Positions 44,718 through 53,079 of a DNA stretch of 64,000 nucleotides are shown piece by piece. Location of the stretch: contig OZ244040.1 in the NCBI GenBank assembly GCA_965215035.1, forward strand, positions 2,232,001-2,296,000, read 5' to 3'. This DNA is from Azophilus sp965215035. Lineage in GTDB: Bacteria; Pseudomonadota; Gammaproteobacteria; Pseudomonadales; Azotimanducaceae. Position 1 is the first letter of the stretch. Every line of letters begins with the position of its first letter. The position numbers and the translations under genes are program-made. The notes beneath the pieces were generated by a model, which saw only the letters and a program-made list of their open reading frames with translations, was not told where the DNA came from and searched no databases.

Positions 44718-45163
44718 TTGTGGGCAGGGTTTCAGGAGGCGCTGGTCGCCGAGATACGCCAGGTGTGCGAGATTGTCCCGGCGGCGGAGCTTGCCGTTCA
44801 GTTCGATTGCTCTTTTGAGATTACCGATGTCTATGGTGGAACGGGCCTGCCGGTTAAGGGCTCGATCGAGCGCAACCTGACCCAGTTCGAGGAACTGACC
44901 GGGGCCGTGGCGGACGAGGCGCTGTTGGGAATCCATCTTTGTTTCGGCACCTTCGGCGGCTGGCCGCGGTTCGCACCGGATGACCTCGGCCGCACGGTAA
45001 GACTGGCGAACGCGATCAAGACCGCCTCGCCCCGGCGCATCGACTGGTTCCATATTCCGGCCCTCGACACCAGCGACGAGGATTTCTATGCGCCCCTGGC
45101 CGACCTTGCCGTCGAGGCGGGCCGCCGCCGACGGCTTGGTTCCGAGGTTCCGCGCCGTCCGCC
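44718..45163 (+). pseudogene. Internal fragment of a cobalamin-independent methionine synthase-like protein
   Basis: The frame reads ALVAEIRQVCEIVPAAELAV, QFDCSFEITDVYGG, LLGIHLCFGTFGGWPRFAPD and RRIDWFHIPALDTSDEDFYA, then APLADL. This pattern (dual-layer barrel with GYHLCYGD-type motif and WIHMPVP-type motif) occurs in MetE-like or UROD-superfamily proteins of about 370 residues. Both the N-terminal half and the last 60 or so residues are missing. The 3' end runs into the C-terminus of the opposite-strand gamma-glutamyltransferase. The frame has no good start. A deletion joined it to that gene. Confidence 0.55.
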
Positions 45164-46882
45164 TCAGACCGCCAGCGCCATGGCATTGCGGCGCGGGTCA
45201 CCGCAGGCGTGGGCGGTGCCGTCGGCGGCCATGAAAATGCCCTCGAACGAACCGTGGTGCCAGTTCCATGGATTGACCACCTCCCAATCGATGCCGCGCC
45301 TTGCGGCGGCGTTGCGGACCTTTTTGTCCACATCCGCCTCGATGAGTAATCGTCCCGGGCTGCTGTAGGAACCGCCCCCGAAGCGCGGCCGGTTGACCGA
45401 CTCGCCTATGGGAATGCCGAAGTCCAGGATGTTGGTGGTGTTCTGCAGGATGTTCTGCAGCAGGCTCACGCTTGGTGAGCCCGATGCCAGCACGGGCCGC
45501 TCGCCATCGAAGACGATGTTGGGGCAGACATAGGCCGAGATCCGGTCGCCCGGACCGGGCATCACCCGCATGTAGTGGGCGCCGGCGGCGACGACGGTTA
45601 CACCGCCGGCAAAGAGCCCGTTCGACCAGGGCAGCGACATGCAGGAGTGCAGGATGGTCGCGACATTGCCGTTGGCGTCCACGGCGGTTACGTGGTTGCT
45701 GCCGACGGGGGGCGGTGCCGGCCCGGCGTCGACTTGCTGGTTCATCTGCATCAGTTCGAACCGCATGCGCGCGTATTCCTTGCTCAGGATCAGCTCCAGG
45801 GGCAGTTTGTGGGTTGCCGGGTCGTGCTGATTGAACCCGTCGAGATAGACCTGGTTGGCAATGCGCGCCATGTGGAACAGCGTCTCGGCGGATTCGGTCG
45901 GCGGGCCCAGCTTCTGCAGGTCGAGCAGTTCCACCATGTTCAGAATCTCGATCAGATGCGAACCGCCGTGGTCCGGCGGCGGTGAGCCGAGTACGCGGTA
46001 GCCGCGATAGCTGCCGGTGGCGGGGGGCTGCCAGCGCGCCTCGTATTGCTCCATATCCTCCAGGGTCAGCACGCCGCCGGCCGCCTGCACCACATCGACG
46101 AGTTCCTGTGCGAAGGCGCCGCGGTAGAAGTAGTCGTTGCCTCCCTCGAGCAGCGCCGTCAGCGTGTCGGCGGCGCGCTTCTGCACAAGCGGGTCCCCCG
46201 GCCGCGGCAGGGTGTTGTTCCGGGAGAATATCTCTCGGCCCTGGGGTGTGCGGCCGATCCTTGCATACTCGGTGAAGATCTCGCCCCACAGGAAGGGGTG
46301 GATCTCGAAGCCGTCGCGGGCGTAGCCGATGGCCGCTTGCATGACGGTCTTCCGCGAGGCTTGCCCGTGGCGGGCATGGGCTGCCTCGAAACCGGCCCAG
46401 AAACCGGGCACGGCGACGCCGCGGCCGGTGGCGAGGTCCGCCGGGGAAAAGCCGTCTAGCGCTGCTGCGGGGCGCGCCGCGCTGCCGTTCACATAGGTGG
46501 TTTCGCCCGTCCCGGCATCGAAGTACAGCATCGAAAGCACGCCGGTGATGCCCGTCATGTGCGGTTCCACCACGGTCTGGCAAATGGAGGTGGCAAGCGC
46601 CGCATCGGCGGCGTTGCCGCCGGCCCGGAGTACATCTAGACCGGCCCGGGACGCCAGGGGGTGGGAGCAGATGACCAGACCCCGGCGCCCGGAGGCGGGG
46701 GCCTTGCGTCCGAAGTGGGCCAACTCCAGCAGCCGGCGGCGCTCTGCGTCGGAGAGCTGCTGTATCTGCTCGGCGAAAACCGGCGAGCTTCGCGGTAGGA
46801 ACGCGCCGGCCGTGGCACCGGCGATGGTGGACTTCAGAAAGGTACGGCGATTGCCGAAGGGTCGGTGGGCGGTGACTGGCAT
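45164..46882 (-). CDS. Gamma-glutamyltransferase-family protein, Tat-type signal
   Basis: About 572 residues from the ATG of MPVTAHRPFGNRRTFLKSTI. NRRTFLKS with AGATAGAF is a Tat-like signal, so it acts in the periplasm. A longer frame to 47302 reads through dispersed repeats and is rejected. SHPLASRAGLDVLRAGGNAA is the family N-terminal pattern. The processing region reads GSNHVTAVDANGN then HSCMSLPWSNGLFAGG. By eye the usual nucleophile Thr is Ser here. The gene's 3' end is duplicated as a relic at 42580-42770. The upstream 550 bp is almost entirely repeats. Confidence 0.86.
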   Translation of the reverse strand: MPVTAHRPFGNRRTFLKSTIAGATAGAFLPRSSPVFAEQIQQLSDAERRRLLELAHFGRKAPASGRRGLVICSHPLASRAGLDVLRAGGNAADAALATSICQTVVEPHMTGITGVLSMLYFDAGTGETTYVNGSAARPAAALDGFSPADLATGRGVAVPGFWAGFEAAHARHGQASRKTVMQAAIGYARDGFEIHPFLWGEIFTEYARIGRTPQGREIFSRNNTLPRPGDPLVQKRAADTLTALLEGGNDYFYRGAFAQELVDVVQAAGGVLTLEDMEQYEARWQPPATGSYRGYRVLGSPPPDHGGSHLIEILNMVELLDLQKLGPPTESAETLFHMARIANQVYLDGFNQHDPATHKLPLELILSKEYARMRFELMQMNQQVDAGPAPPPVGSNHVTAVDANGNVATILHSCMSLPWSNGLFAGGVTVVAAGAHYMRVMPGPGDRISAYVCPNIVFDGERPVLASGSPSVSLLQNILQNTTNILDFGIPIGESVNRPRFGGGSYSSPGRLLIEADVDKKVRNAAARRGIDWEVVNPWNWHHGSFEGIFMAADGTAHACGDPRRNAMALAV

Positions 46883-46955
46883 CCGTTTTCTTCCAAGTGT
46901 TGAACAGGTGCGATTGGAACAATGATGCCCCCACATTTCAACCGCGCCGGATCCC

Positions 46956-47046
46956 GGGCAGTGCATCAGTTTGCATCCCGGCCCCGCCGAATCACCTGTG
47001 TAGCCTGCCCTTGCTCGATACACAGATTCAAACTGATACACCGCCC
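46956..47046. mobile_element. MITE-like element E, copy 2 (91 bp)
   Basis: The same length as copy 1. The ends are inverted repeats: GGGCAGTGCATCAGTTTGCA on the left and, in complement, GGGCGGTGTATCAGTTTGAA on the right. A perfect target duplication GATCCC lies at 46950-46955 and 47047-47052. It has no coding capacity. Confidence 0.82.
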
Positions 47047-47052
47047 GATCCC

Positions 47053-47165
47053 GAGCAGCAATTCTCGTTTTGGCGTCCAACTTCACTGTTCGGCGCGCAA
47101 CACCTCGCATTTCCGGCTCAATTCGGACCAGATCGACCGGCGAACCCATACAGTGGAGGAACTCC
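47053..47165 (+). repeat. Dispersed repeat D, copy 2
   Basis: Directly follows the E element's target duplication. It matches 24228-24330 in inverted orientation over about 95 bp (AGCAATTCTCGTTTTGGCGT, CTTCACTGTTCGGCGCGCAA, ATTCGGACCAGATCGACCGG). Confidence 0.65.
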
Positions 47166-47191
47166 GCGGGTGTGGATATGGGATCGGTTCG

Positions 47192-47241
47192 GCCTCGGGC
47201 CGGACCGACCGGCAAACCCTTCCTGTGGAGAGGCTGAAACC
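47192..47241 (+). repeat. Dispersed repeat D, partial copy
   Basis: CTCGGGCCGGACCGACCGGC followed by AAACCCTTCCTGTGGAGAGG repeats the second half of the copy immediately before it and matches 30799-30850. Confidence 0.5.
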
Positions 47242-47263
47242 GACTATCGCCATGCTGCGACAT

Positions 47264-47325
47264 CCGCGGCTTTTCCAGAAATTTTCTTTTGGGAGCAAAC
47301 ACTTTGGGATGGTGCCGACATGGAC
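47264..47325 (-). repeat. Solo end of MITE-like element B
   Basis: On the minus strand this reads ACCATCCCAAAGTGTTTGCT followed by CCC and AAAATTTC, matching the left 45 bp of the copy at 13535-13684. The other end is absent, so it is a truncated copy. Confidence 0.6.
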
Positions 47326-47437
47326 GCCGGCGATCTGCATGTTCGCCGCGGTTCTCAAGCTGGCGTAGCGGTTCAGCAACAGTTCAGTAAATAGGCATAA
47401 AATGGCGGGCATGTCGGGTGGGACCGCAGAGGTGGGA

Positions 47438-49933
47438 ATGGGGCTAAGGGCACTGCGCACGGTATTTGTTGGTTTGGTCCTGCTGGGCATGTTCGCCTCG
47501 CCGGCGCGGTCTGATCGCATGGGCGCGGCCCAACCAATAGCGGTGGAAGGGCCGGTGCCACCGCCGGCCGCATGGCAGACCCGGCGGGACTATTCCCGCT
47601 TTCCGATAGCGCTTGGCGTGGTGCTGCCGGCCCTTGCCAAGGCGGAGGAGGCGGCCCGGCTCGATGCGGCGGAACCGGGGGCGCCGCTGCGGATTGGTCT
47701 GTCGAGGGGCCTTCCGCAAGCTTACCGGGGCGATCTGGCGAAGCCTGTGCCCTGGGTTGCGCTGCCCGGGGGTAGCCGGGTCGCCTCCTTCAGCGTTCGG
47801 TCTCCCGACGCCGAATCGGTGCGGCTGTTGGTGCGGGCGGCGCTGCCCACCGGGGCCAGAATGCGATTCTTCGAGGTGGGCAACCCGAACCGGCGCTATC
47901 CGCTGTTCAAGCGGGGTGACTTCCTCGGCAAGGGCGGGGTGTCCGCTGCCGTGCCGGCGGACGATGGGAGCAAAGCGCGCTGGTCGCCAATCATCCCTGG
48001 GGATACCGTTGGGGTGGAGATCGAGATTCCACCGTCTGCGGACCCCGCCCTGGTGTCGTTCAGGGTTTTGCGTGCTTCGCACATCTGGCGCTCGCCCTCG
48101 GCTTCGCCGTCCTCCGGTGGCCTTATCCCCAAGCAGGATGAGGCTTGCGACCCGGTGCAAGTGGCGTGCAAGACACTACCGAGTTGCCCGAATGGGGCGG
48201 TGGCGAGAATTGTTTTCACCGAGGAAGACGGGGAAACCTACACCTGCACCGGGACGGCGGTGAACTCGAGCCGGTCGCGTTTCGACAATTTCGACACCCC
48301 TTTTTTTCTGACGGCTGCGCACTGTGTCGCTTCCCAGGGTGCGGCGGAATCCGTCGTGGCCTACTGGCGCCACGAATACCGGGCCTGCGACAGTGTCGAA
48401 TTGCATCCGGACTACTTAGTGTTGCAGGGCGGGGCAGACTTGGTGACGAGCGACCCGGACTCGGATAGCTCCCTGTTGCGGCTGCGGGACGCCCTACCGA
48501 ATGACGCCTGCCTGGCCGGCTGGGATAGGCGGAGCGATTGGGCTGTGCTTACGGACGTTGTTTCCCTGCATCACCCGGAAGGTGGTGCCAAGGAGTGGAC
48601 CGCGGGACGCATCGACCAACAGGGTCTGTCTCTGGTTGATGACTTCGCGGTGGATACGATAGATGTTGTCTGGTCCGAAGGCAGCACCCGTCCCGGAAGC
48701 AGCGGCGCGGGGTTGTTCGCGACGGCCAGCGACGGCGAACAGCCACTGATTGGCCTGTTGTCGGGCGGGCCGCCGGACGACTGCTCGCGGGACAGCTACG
48801 GCCGGTTTGATCGATTCTTTGGCAATCATGCCGGGGTTCATCTCGTGCCAACGGAAACGCCGCTGCCGGACGACCATGGCGATGCGGTTGCCGATGCGAC
48901 GGGCGTACTAACCGGTTCCGAAACCTCCGGCCGCATCGATGACGGGTCGGATGCGGATGTCTTTCGCGTCGACATCTTGGAACGGGGCACGTTGACGGCC
49001 TATACCACGGGTACCCTGGATACCGTTGGCCGCCTAAAACGGGAAGACGGCAGCACCATCGATTACGATGACGACGGGGGCCACAACTACAACTTCAGAA
49101 TCGAGGCGGAAGTGGTGGCGGGCGCCTACTACATCAAGGTCACGGGCTACGATTCTACGCAGGTCGGTGGTTACCGGCTGCACCTGGAGTTCGTCTCCGC
49201 GAGTGCCGCGAAGAAAGTACTGGTGCCGCTCTTTCCCTCGGCGTCGGCCTATGCAAGCGTTGGGCGACAGGGTTTTGTCCGGGTCTTCAATCGTTCTGGC
49301 CGTTCCGGCGAAGTACGCATCTCGGCCACCGATGACAGCGGCGAGAGCCCCGGTGCGTTGACTCTCGACATCGGCGCTTCGGAAACCCGGGCCTTCAACT
49401 CCAATGACCTGGAGCAGGGCAACCCGAGCAAGGGCCTCGCTGGGCGCACCGGCCCGGGCATGGGAGACTGGCGCCTGGAGTTCGATTCGGAGCTGGATAT
49501 CGAAGTGTCGGCGTACATTCGCACTACGGATGGCTTTTTGACGGCGATGCACGACCTGGCCGTGCCCGAGGACCGAACCGGGGCGTACCATGTGCCCATA
49601 TTCAACCCGGCCAGCAACACCGGGCAGCGCAGCAAGCTACGCCTGATTAATCCCGATTCGGACCAGACGGTGGACTTGACCATTACCGGCTACGACGACG
49701 ATGGCGAAAGCTCCGTTGTCCGGCTTAGGGTGCTGCCGGGAATGGCTCGCACCCTGGATGCCCAGGCGCTTGAAGCGGGTGGCGATGATCTATCCGGTCA
49801 ACTTGGCGATGGCGCGGGTAAGTGGCGCCTGTTCATCGAGGCCAGTGGCGAGATACAGGTGGTGAATCTGCTCGACAGTGTGACGGGCAACCTGACGAAC
49901 CTCTCTTTGCCCGGCGGGAACAACTACCAATAG
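47438..49933 (+). CDS. Secreted trypsin-like serine protease with PPC and C-terminal beta domains
   Basis: About 831 residues from ATG 47438, which has GAGG five bases upstream. The signal peptide is near residues 1-25 (TVFVGLVLLGMFASPARS). The chymotrypsin-fold protease shows the His box FFLTAAHCVASQG, Asp in DSDSSLLRLRD and Ser in TRPGSSGAGLFA. The Cys pattern is lysyl-endopeptidase-like. After it a pre-peptidase C-terminal (PPC) beta domain spans about residues 500-590 (DDGSDADVFRVDIL, GAYYIKVTGYDS). Two further similar beta repeats of about 105 residues carry VRVFNRSGRSGEVRISATDD and LRLINPDSDQTVDLTITGYD. It is probably exported through the outer membrane and degrades external protein. 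Confidence 0.85.
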   Translation: MGLRALRTVFVGLVLLGMFASPARSDRMGAAQPIAVEGPVPPPAAWQTRRDYSRFPIALGVVLPALAKAEEAARLDAAEPGAPLRIGLSRGLPQAYRGDLAKPVPWVALPGGSRVASFSVRSPDAESVRLLVRAALPTGARMRFFEVGNPNRRYPLFKRGDFLGKGGVSAAVPADDGSKARWSPIIPGDTVGVEIEIPPSADPALVSFRVLRASHIWRSPSASPSSGGLIPKQDEACDPVQVACKTLPSCPNGAVARIVFTEEDGETYTCTGTAVNSSRSRFDNFDTPFFLTAAHCVASQGAAESVVAYWRHEYRACDSVELHPDYLVLQGGADLVTSDPDSDSSLLRLRDALPNDACLAGWDRRSDWAVLTDVVSLHHPEGGAKEWTAGRIDQQGLSLVDDFAVDTIDVVWSEGSTRPGSSGAGLFATASDGEQPLIGLLSGGPPDDCSRDSYGRFDRFFGNHAGVHLVPTETPLPDDHGDAVADATGVLTGSETSGRIDDGSDADVFRVDILERGTLTAYTTGTLDTVGRLKREDGSTIDYDDDGGHNYNFRIEAEVVAGAYYIKVTGYDSTQVGGYRLHLEFVSASAAKKVLVPLFPSASAYASVGRQGFVRVFNRSGRSGEVRISATDDSGESPGALTLDIGASETRAFNSNDLEQGNPSKGLAGRTGPGMGDWRLEFDSELDIEVSAYIRTTDGFLTAMHDLAVPEDRTGAYHVPIFNPASNTGQRSKLRLINPDSDQTVDLTITGYDDDGESSVVRLRVLPGMARTLDAQALEAGGDDLSGQLGDGAGKWRLFIEASGEIQVVNLLDSVTGNLTNLSLPGGNNYQ

Positions 49934-50093
49934 TCGTTTCCCTTGGGGCTTACGTAGAACAGTTGGCGAACCACCACATGCTGAGCCCCGCAAGTCGGAT
50001 AACCTCTATATGTCGTGGCTCGTCAACTAATCTGCACGATTCCCTTTCCCTTTGTCAGTGCGCCACTCGCCACCGCGAAAGGCTGTTCCTGAC

Positions 50094-50158
50094 CAGCAAC
50101 TCCCGCTAACGCCCCGGTGCCCGATTTCGCAGTTCGATTGCGCGAGGATGCGGTCGAT
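50094..50158 (+). repeat. Dispersed repeat F, copy 2
   Basis: CAGCAACTCCCGCTAACGCC starts a stretch similar to 3154-3215 over about 60 bp. It lies in the 296-bp gap before the aldehyde dehydrogenase gene. The rest of the gap shows nothing else recognisable. Confidence 0.55.
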
Positions 50159-50229
50159 TTGTTGATTTCTCCCCGGGAGTCGTTCACGCTGACGCGCTTT
50201 GCATCGTCACCCAGTTGGAGGATAAATCG

Positions 50230-51723
50230 ATGGCGGAACGGCTGCCGCTGTTCATAGGCGGACAATTCATCCACAGCGAAAGTAATGAAACTCTGCCGGT
50301 GACCGACCCGGCGACCCAGCAGGTGTTGGTTGAGTTGCCGTTCGCCACGCCACAGGAAATTGACCGGGCGGTGGTAAGCGCGCGGGAGGCCTTTTCGGCA
50401 TGGCGAGAGGTGCCAACCCCGGAGCGCGCCCGGTTGATGCTTCGCTACCAGGATCTGCTGAAGAAACACCAGGACGACATCGCCCGCGGCCTCAGTCGGG
50501 AAACCGGCAAGACCTTCGCCGACGCCCAGGGCGATGTCTGGCGGGGCATCGAGGTGGTGGAACACGCCTGCAACATCGCCAGCCTCATGATGGGCGAGAC
50601 AGTCGAAAACGTGGCGGGGCGCATCGACAGCTACAGCTACACGCAGCCACTTGGAGTTTGCGCCGGCATTACGCCCTTCAACTTCCCCGCCATGATACCT
50701 CTGTGGATGTTCCCGATCGCCATCGCCTGCGGCAATACGTTTGTGCTGAAGCCCTCGGAACAGGATCCGATGACGCCCAATCGCCTGACAGAACTGTTCG
50801 TCGATGCCGGTGCCCCGGAAGGTGTGCTCCAGGTGATACACGGCGGTAGGGAGCAAGTGGACGCGCTGCTCACCCACCCGGACGTTCGGGCGATTTCCTT
50901 CGTTGGTTCGGTGCCCGTCGCACAGCACGTCTACCGGACCGGCACCCAGCACCTGAAACGTGTGCAGGCGATGGCCGGTGCCAAGAACCACATGGTGATC
51001 ATGCCCGATGCCAACAGGGATCAGGTGATCAATAACCTAGTCGGCTCCGCCTGTGGGGCCGCGGGCCAGCGCTGCATGGCGATCAGCGTCGCCGTATTCG
51101 TGGGCGAGGCCGCGGAATGGATTCCGGGGGTTCGCGATGCGATGGCCAAACTTGAGCCGGGGCCTTGGGACCAGGAGTCCTCCGCCTACGGTCCGCAGAT
51201 CACGCCCCAAGCCAAGGAGCGGATTCTGGGCTTCATTGCCGCGGGCAAGGAAGAGGGCGCGGATTGCCTGCTGGATGGCTCGGATTGCACGGTGGACGGT
51301 TATCCGGATGGGAACTGGGTGGGCCCGACGCTGTTCAGCAACATCTCGACGGACATGTCGATCTACCGGGAGGAGATCTTCGGGCCGGTATTGCTCTGCG
51401 CCGAGACCGGGAGCCTGGACGAGGCAATCGGCCTCATCAATGCCAACCCCTATGGCAATGGCACTTCGATATTCACCTCGTCCGGCGGCGCGGCGCGCAA
51501 GTTCCAGCACGAGATCGAGGTCGGCCAGGTGGGAATCAACATCCCCATTCCGGTGCCGCTGCCGTTCTTCAGCTTCACCGGCTGGAAGCAGTCCTTCTTC
51601 GGCGACCAGCATGCCTACGGCAAACAGGCGGTGAAGTTCTACACGGAGACCAAGACGGTAACGGCCCGCTGGTTCGACGAAGCGCCGGCCGGTGGCCCGA
51701 ACATGACCATCAGGCTGTCGTAG
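50230..51723 (+). CDS. mmsA: Methylmalonate-semialdehyde dehydrogenase, CoA-acylating
   Basis: About 497 residues. The start is ATG 50230 with GGAGG eight bases upstream; the frame start at 50215 (TTG) lies over that site. It is an aldehyde dehydrogenase with the catalytic Cys in GAAGQRCMAIS. FNFPAMIPLWMFPIAIACGN is characteristic of MmsA. It converts methylmalonate (or malonate) semialdehyde to propionyl- or acetyl-CoA with NAD+ and CoA, in valine, thymine or inositol breakdown. The usual catalytic Glu of hydrolytic enzymes is absent, as expected for the CoA-dependent type. It stands alone rather than with mmsB. Confidence 0.93.
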   Translation: MAERLPLFIGGQFIHSESNETLPVTDPATQQVLVELPFATPQEIDRAVVSAREAFSAWREVPTPERARLMLRYQDLLKKHQDDIARGLSRETGKTFADAQGDVWRGIEVVEHACNIASLMMGETVENVAGRIDSYSYTQPLGVCAGITPFNFPAMIPLWMFPIAIACGNTFVLKPSEQDPMTPNRLTELFVDAGAPEGVLQVIHGGREQVDALLTHPDVRAISFVGSVPVAQHVYRTGTQHLKRVQAMAGAKNHMVIMPDANRDQVINNLVGSACGAAGQRCMAISVAVFVGEAAEWIPGVRDAMAKLEPGPWDQESSAYGPQITPQAKERILGFIAAGKEEGADCLLDGSDCTVDGYPDGNWVGPTLFSNISTDMSIYREEIFGPVLLCAETGSLDEAIGLINANPYGNGTSIFTSSGGAARKFQHEIEVGQVGINIPIPVPLPFFSFTGWKQSFFGDQHAYGKQAVKFYTETKTVTARWFDEAPAGGPNMTIRLS

Positions 51724-51735
51724 GGAAAGGCCCGG

Positions 51736-52194
51736 TTACCTGGACAGGCCTTCCTTCAAGGCGGCTGCCTGCTCAGGAGAAATAGTTTCGAACTTGCCGA
51801 GGCTACAGCGGGCGCTGGTGCGTTCGAACGACCCGCCCAGGGGTTTGGTGCCGCTGACCGTGTCGAGGTCGCATAGGCGGCTGTCGCGCATGTCCAACAC
51901 CAGGGCGTCGCCGGGATGCAGGCCTATGCAGGGCCGTCGCAGGCGGTTTAGCCAAGCCTTGCCGCGGCGACCGTGGAATACTAGGAATTCGCGGTTGATC
52001 ACCTCGATTTCCACATAGGCGTCACGGTGCAGGCAGGTCACCGATTCGGAGTAGTCTTCCGGGCGCGGGGCGCTGGCAAGGATATCTTCCACAGACAGGG
52101 GTTCCGGTTCTTCTGGCTGGGGATGGGGCCCGGCGGCGCAGCCCGCCCCTAGGAGGGCGGTGACCGCGAGGACGGTGGCGATTGAGTGCTTCAT
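51736..52194 (-). CDS. DUF6491-family lipoprotein
   Basis: A 152-residue protein with a lipoprotein signal (VLAVTALLGAGC, Cys19). The mature part has a Cys-rich beta domain with the DUF6491 pattern: VTCLHRDAYVEIEVINREFL, GRRGKAWLNRLRRPCIGL, MRDSRLCDLDTV and a final SARCSLGKFETISPEQAAAL. The function is unknown. It probably sits on the inner face of the outer membrane. The frame continues upstream to 52371, but MKHSIATVLAVTALLG is the natural start. It converges with mmsA. Confidence 0.85.
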   Translation of the reverse strand: MKHSIATVLAVTALLGAGCAAGPHPQPEEPEPLSVEDILASAPRPEDYSESVTCLHRDAYVEIEVINREFLVFHGRRGKAWLNRLRRPCIGLHPGDALVLDMRDSRLCDLDTVSGTKPLGGSFERTSARCSLGKFETISPEQAAALKEGLSR

Positions 52195-52278
52195 TCGGTG
52201 GCCATGCCCAGTTGTCGCCCGCAATGCCGGAAGCCCATCTTTGCGTCCGACTCGGAATACTCGCCGATGCGGGACGCT

Positions 52279-52412
52279 ATGGCAAACCGAATGGTGCCGA
52301 ACAGCGGAGTTGGACGTGTCGATGCAGAGGATGGCTCTCCCCGGCGGTCGGCATGGCAAACCGAATGGCACGGAACAGCGGAGTTGGACGCCATAGTGAG
52401 AATTGCTGCGAG
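52279..52412 (-). repeat. Tandem 38-bp direct repeat related to dispersed repeat D
   Basis: ATGGCAAACCGAATGGTGCC begins one 38-bp copy at 52279-52316. ATGGCAAACCGAATGGCACG begins a second at 52353-52390. Each ends GAACAGCGGAGTTGGACG. The second copy continues into GCCATAGTGAGAATTGCTGC, like repeat D. The repeats lie 74 bp apart in the gap between DUF6491 and DUF503 genes. Confidence 0.6.
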
Positions 52413-52537
52413 CATGGTGCCCGTGAACATCAACCTAATCGGACGTTCCCTGGCGCGTCGCTTGCCTGAGTGATTACCGCGGCATGCTTCATTGGCATAA
52501 TGTCGTCCCGGTCGTTCGTGCTGTGAATCGGTGAGCC

Positions 52538-52828
52538 ATGCGCCTAAAGTGCTGCCTTCTGCAATTTGATCTGCACTTGCAGGGCTGTCGGTCGCTGAAG
52601 GAAAAACGCCGACGGCTGAAGGGGCTGCACGCGCGGCTCGGGCGGGCGGTGAACGTGGCGGTTTGTGAAAGCGGCCATCAGGATTCGCATCAACGCTCGG
52701 AGTGGTCGGTTATCGCGGCCGCTGCGGATGCGGTGATCGTGGAGCGGATTCTTGCGGATTTGGAACGTACCGTTCAGTTGCTGGTGGATGCGCAACTCGT
52801 CGGGGTGCGGCGGGAGTGGCTGTGTTGA
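52538..52828 (+). CDS. DUF503-family protein
   Basis: A 96-residue protein matching the DUF503 family: LQFDLHLQGCRSLKEKRRRL at the start, VAVCESGHQDSHQRSEWSVI mid and a final dimerising helix. Members are small, often near ribosome-maturation genes (rbfA) but of unknown function. They are cytoplasmic. The start ATG is the only suitable one. It is isolated here, with the DUF815 ATPase 800 bases downstream. Confidence 0.8.
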   Translation: MRLKCCLLQFDLHLQGCRSLKEKRRRLKGLHARLGRAVNVAVCESGHQDSHQRSEWSVIAAAADAVIVERILADLERTVQLLVDAQLVGVRREWLC

Positions 52829-52954
52829 TGGGCGCGGGTCGTGACCGACGTATTGACATTGGTGGCGCGGAGCAATCCCCGACCCCGCATGGGAGACTGC
52901 AACTCTTGTCGCGCTGCTGCCCGGGAAAGCCCGCCCGTGAGGTATCGGGGTGGA

Positions 52955-53057
52955 CATTGTCCCACGGGGGCGGTGCTGAGCCGCCAACACCTGCGACGAT
53001 GCCGAGTACTGCGGCCTGGTTACCGGCATTGTCCCGCGGGAGCGCTGCTGAGCCGCC
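52955..53057. repeat. Pair of 31-bp direct repeats
   Basis: CATTGTCCCACGGGGGCGGT (52955) and CATTGTCCCGCGGGAGCGCT (53027) each run to GCTGAGCCGCC. They lie 72 bp apart in the gap before the small membrane protein gene. CCCGCGGG in the second is palindromic. Confidence 0.45.
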
Positions 53058-53079
53058 ACCACAGGGCAATGGGTAAAGC

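Noticed and set aside
46883..47302. 140-residue N-terminal extension of the third gamma-glutamyltransferase.
   Set aside because: It is translated repeat DNA (elements D, E and B) and precedes a proper Tat-like signal.
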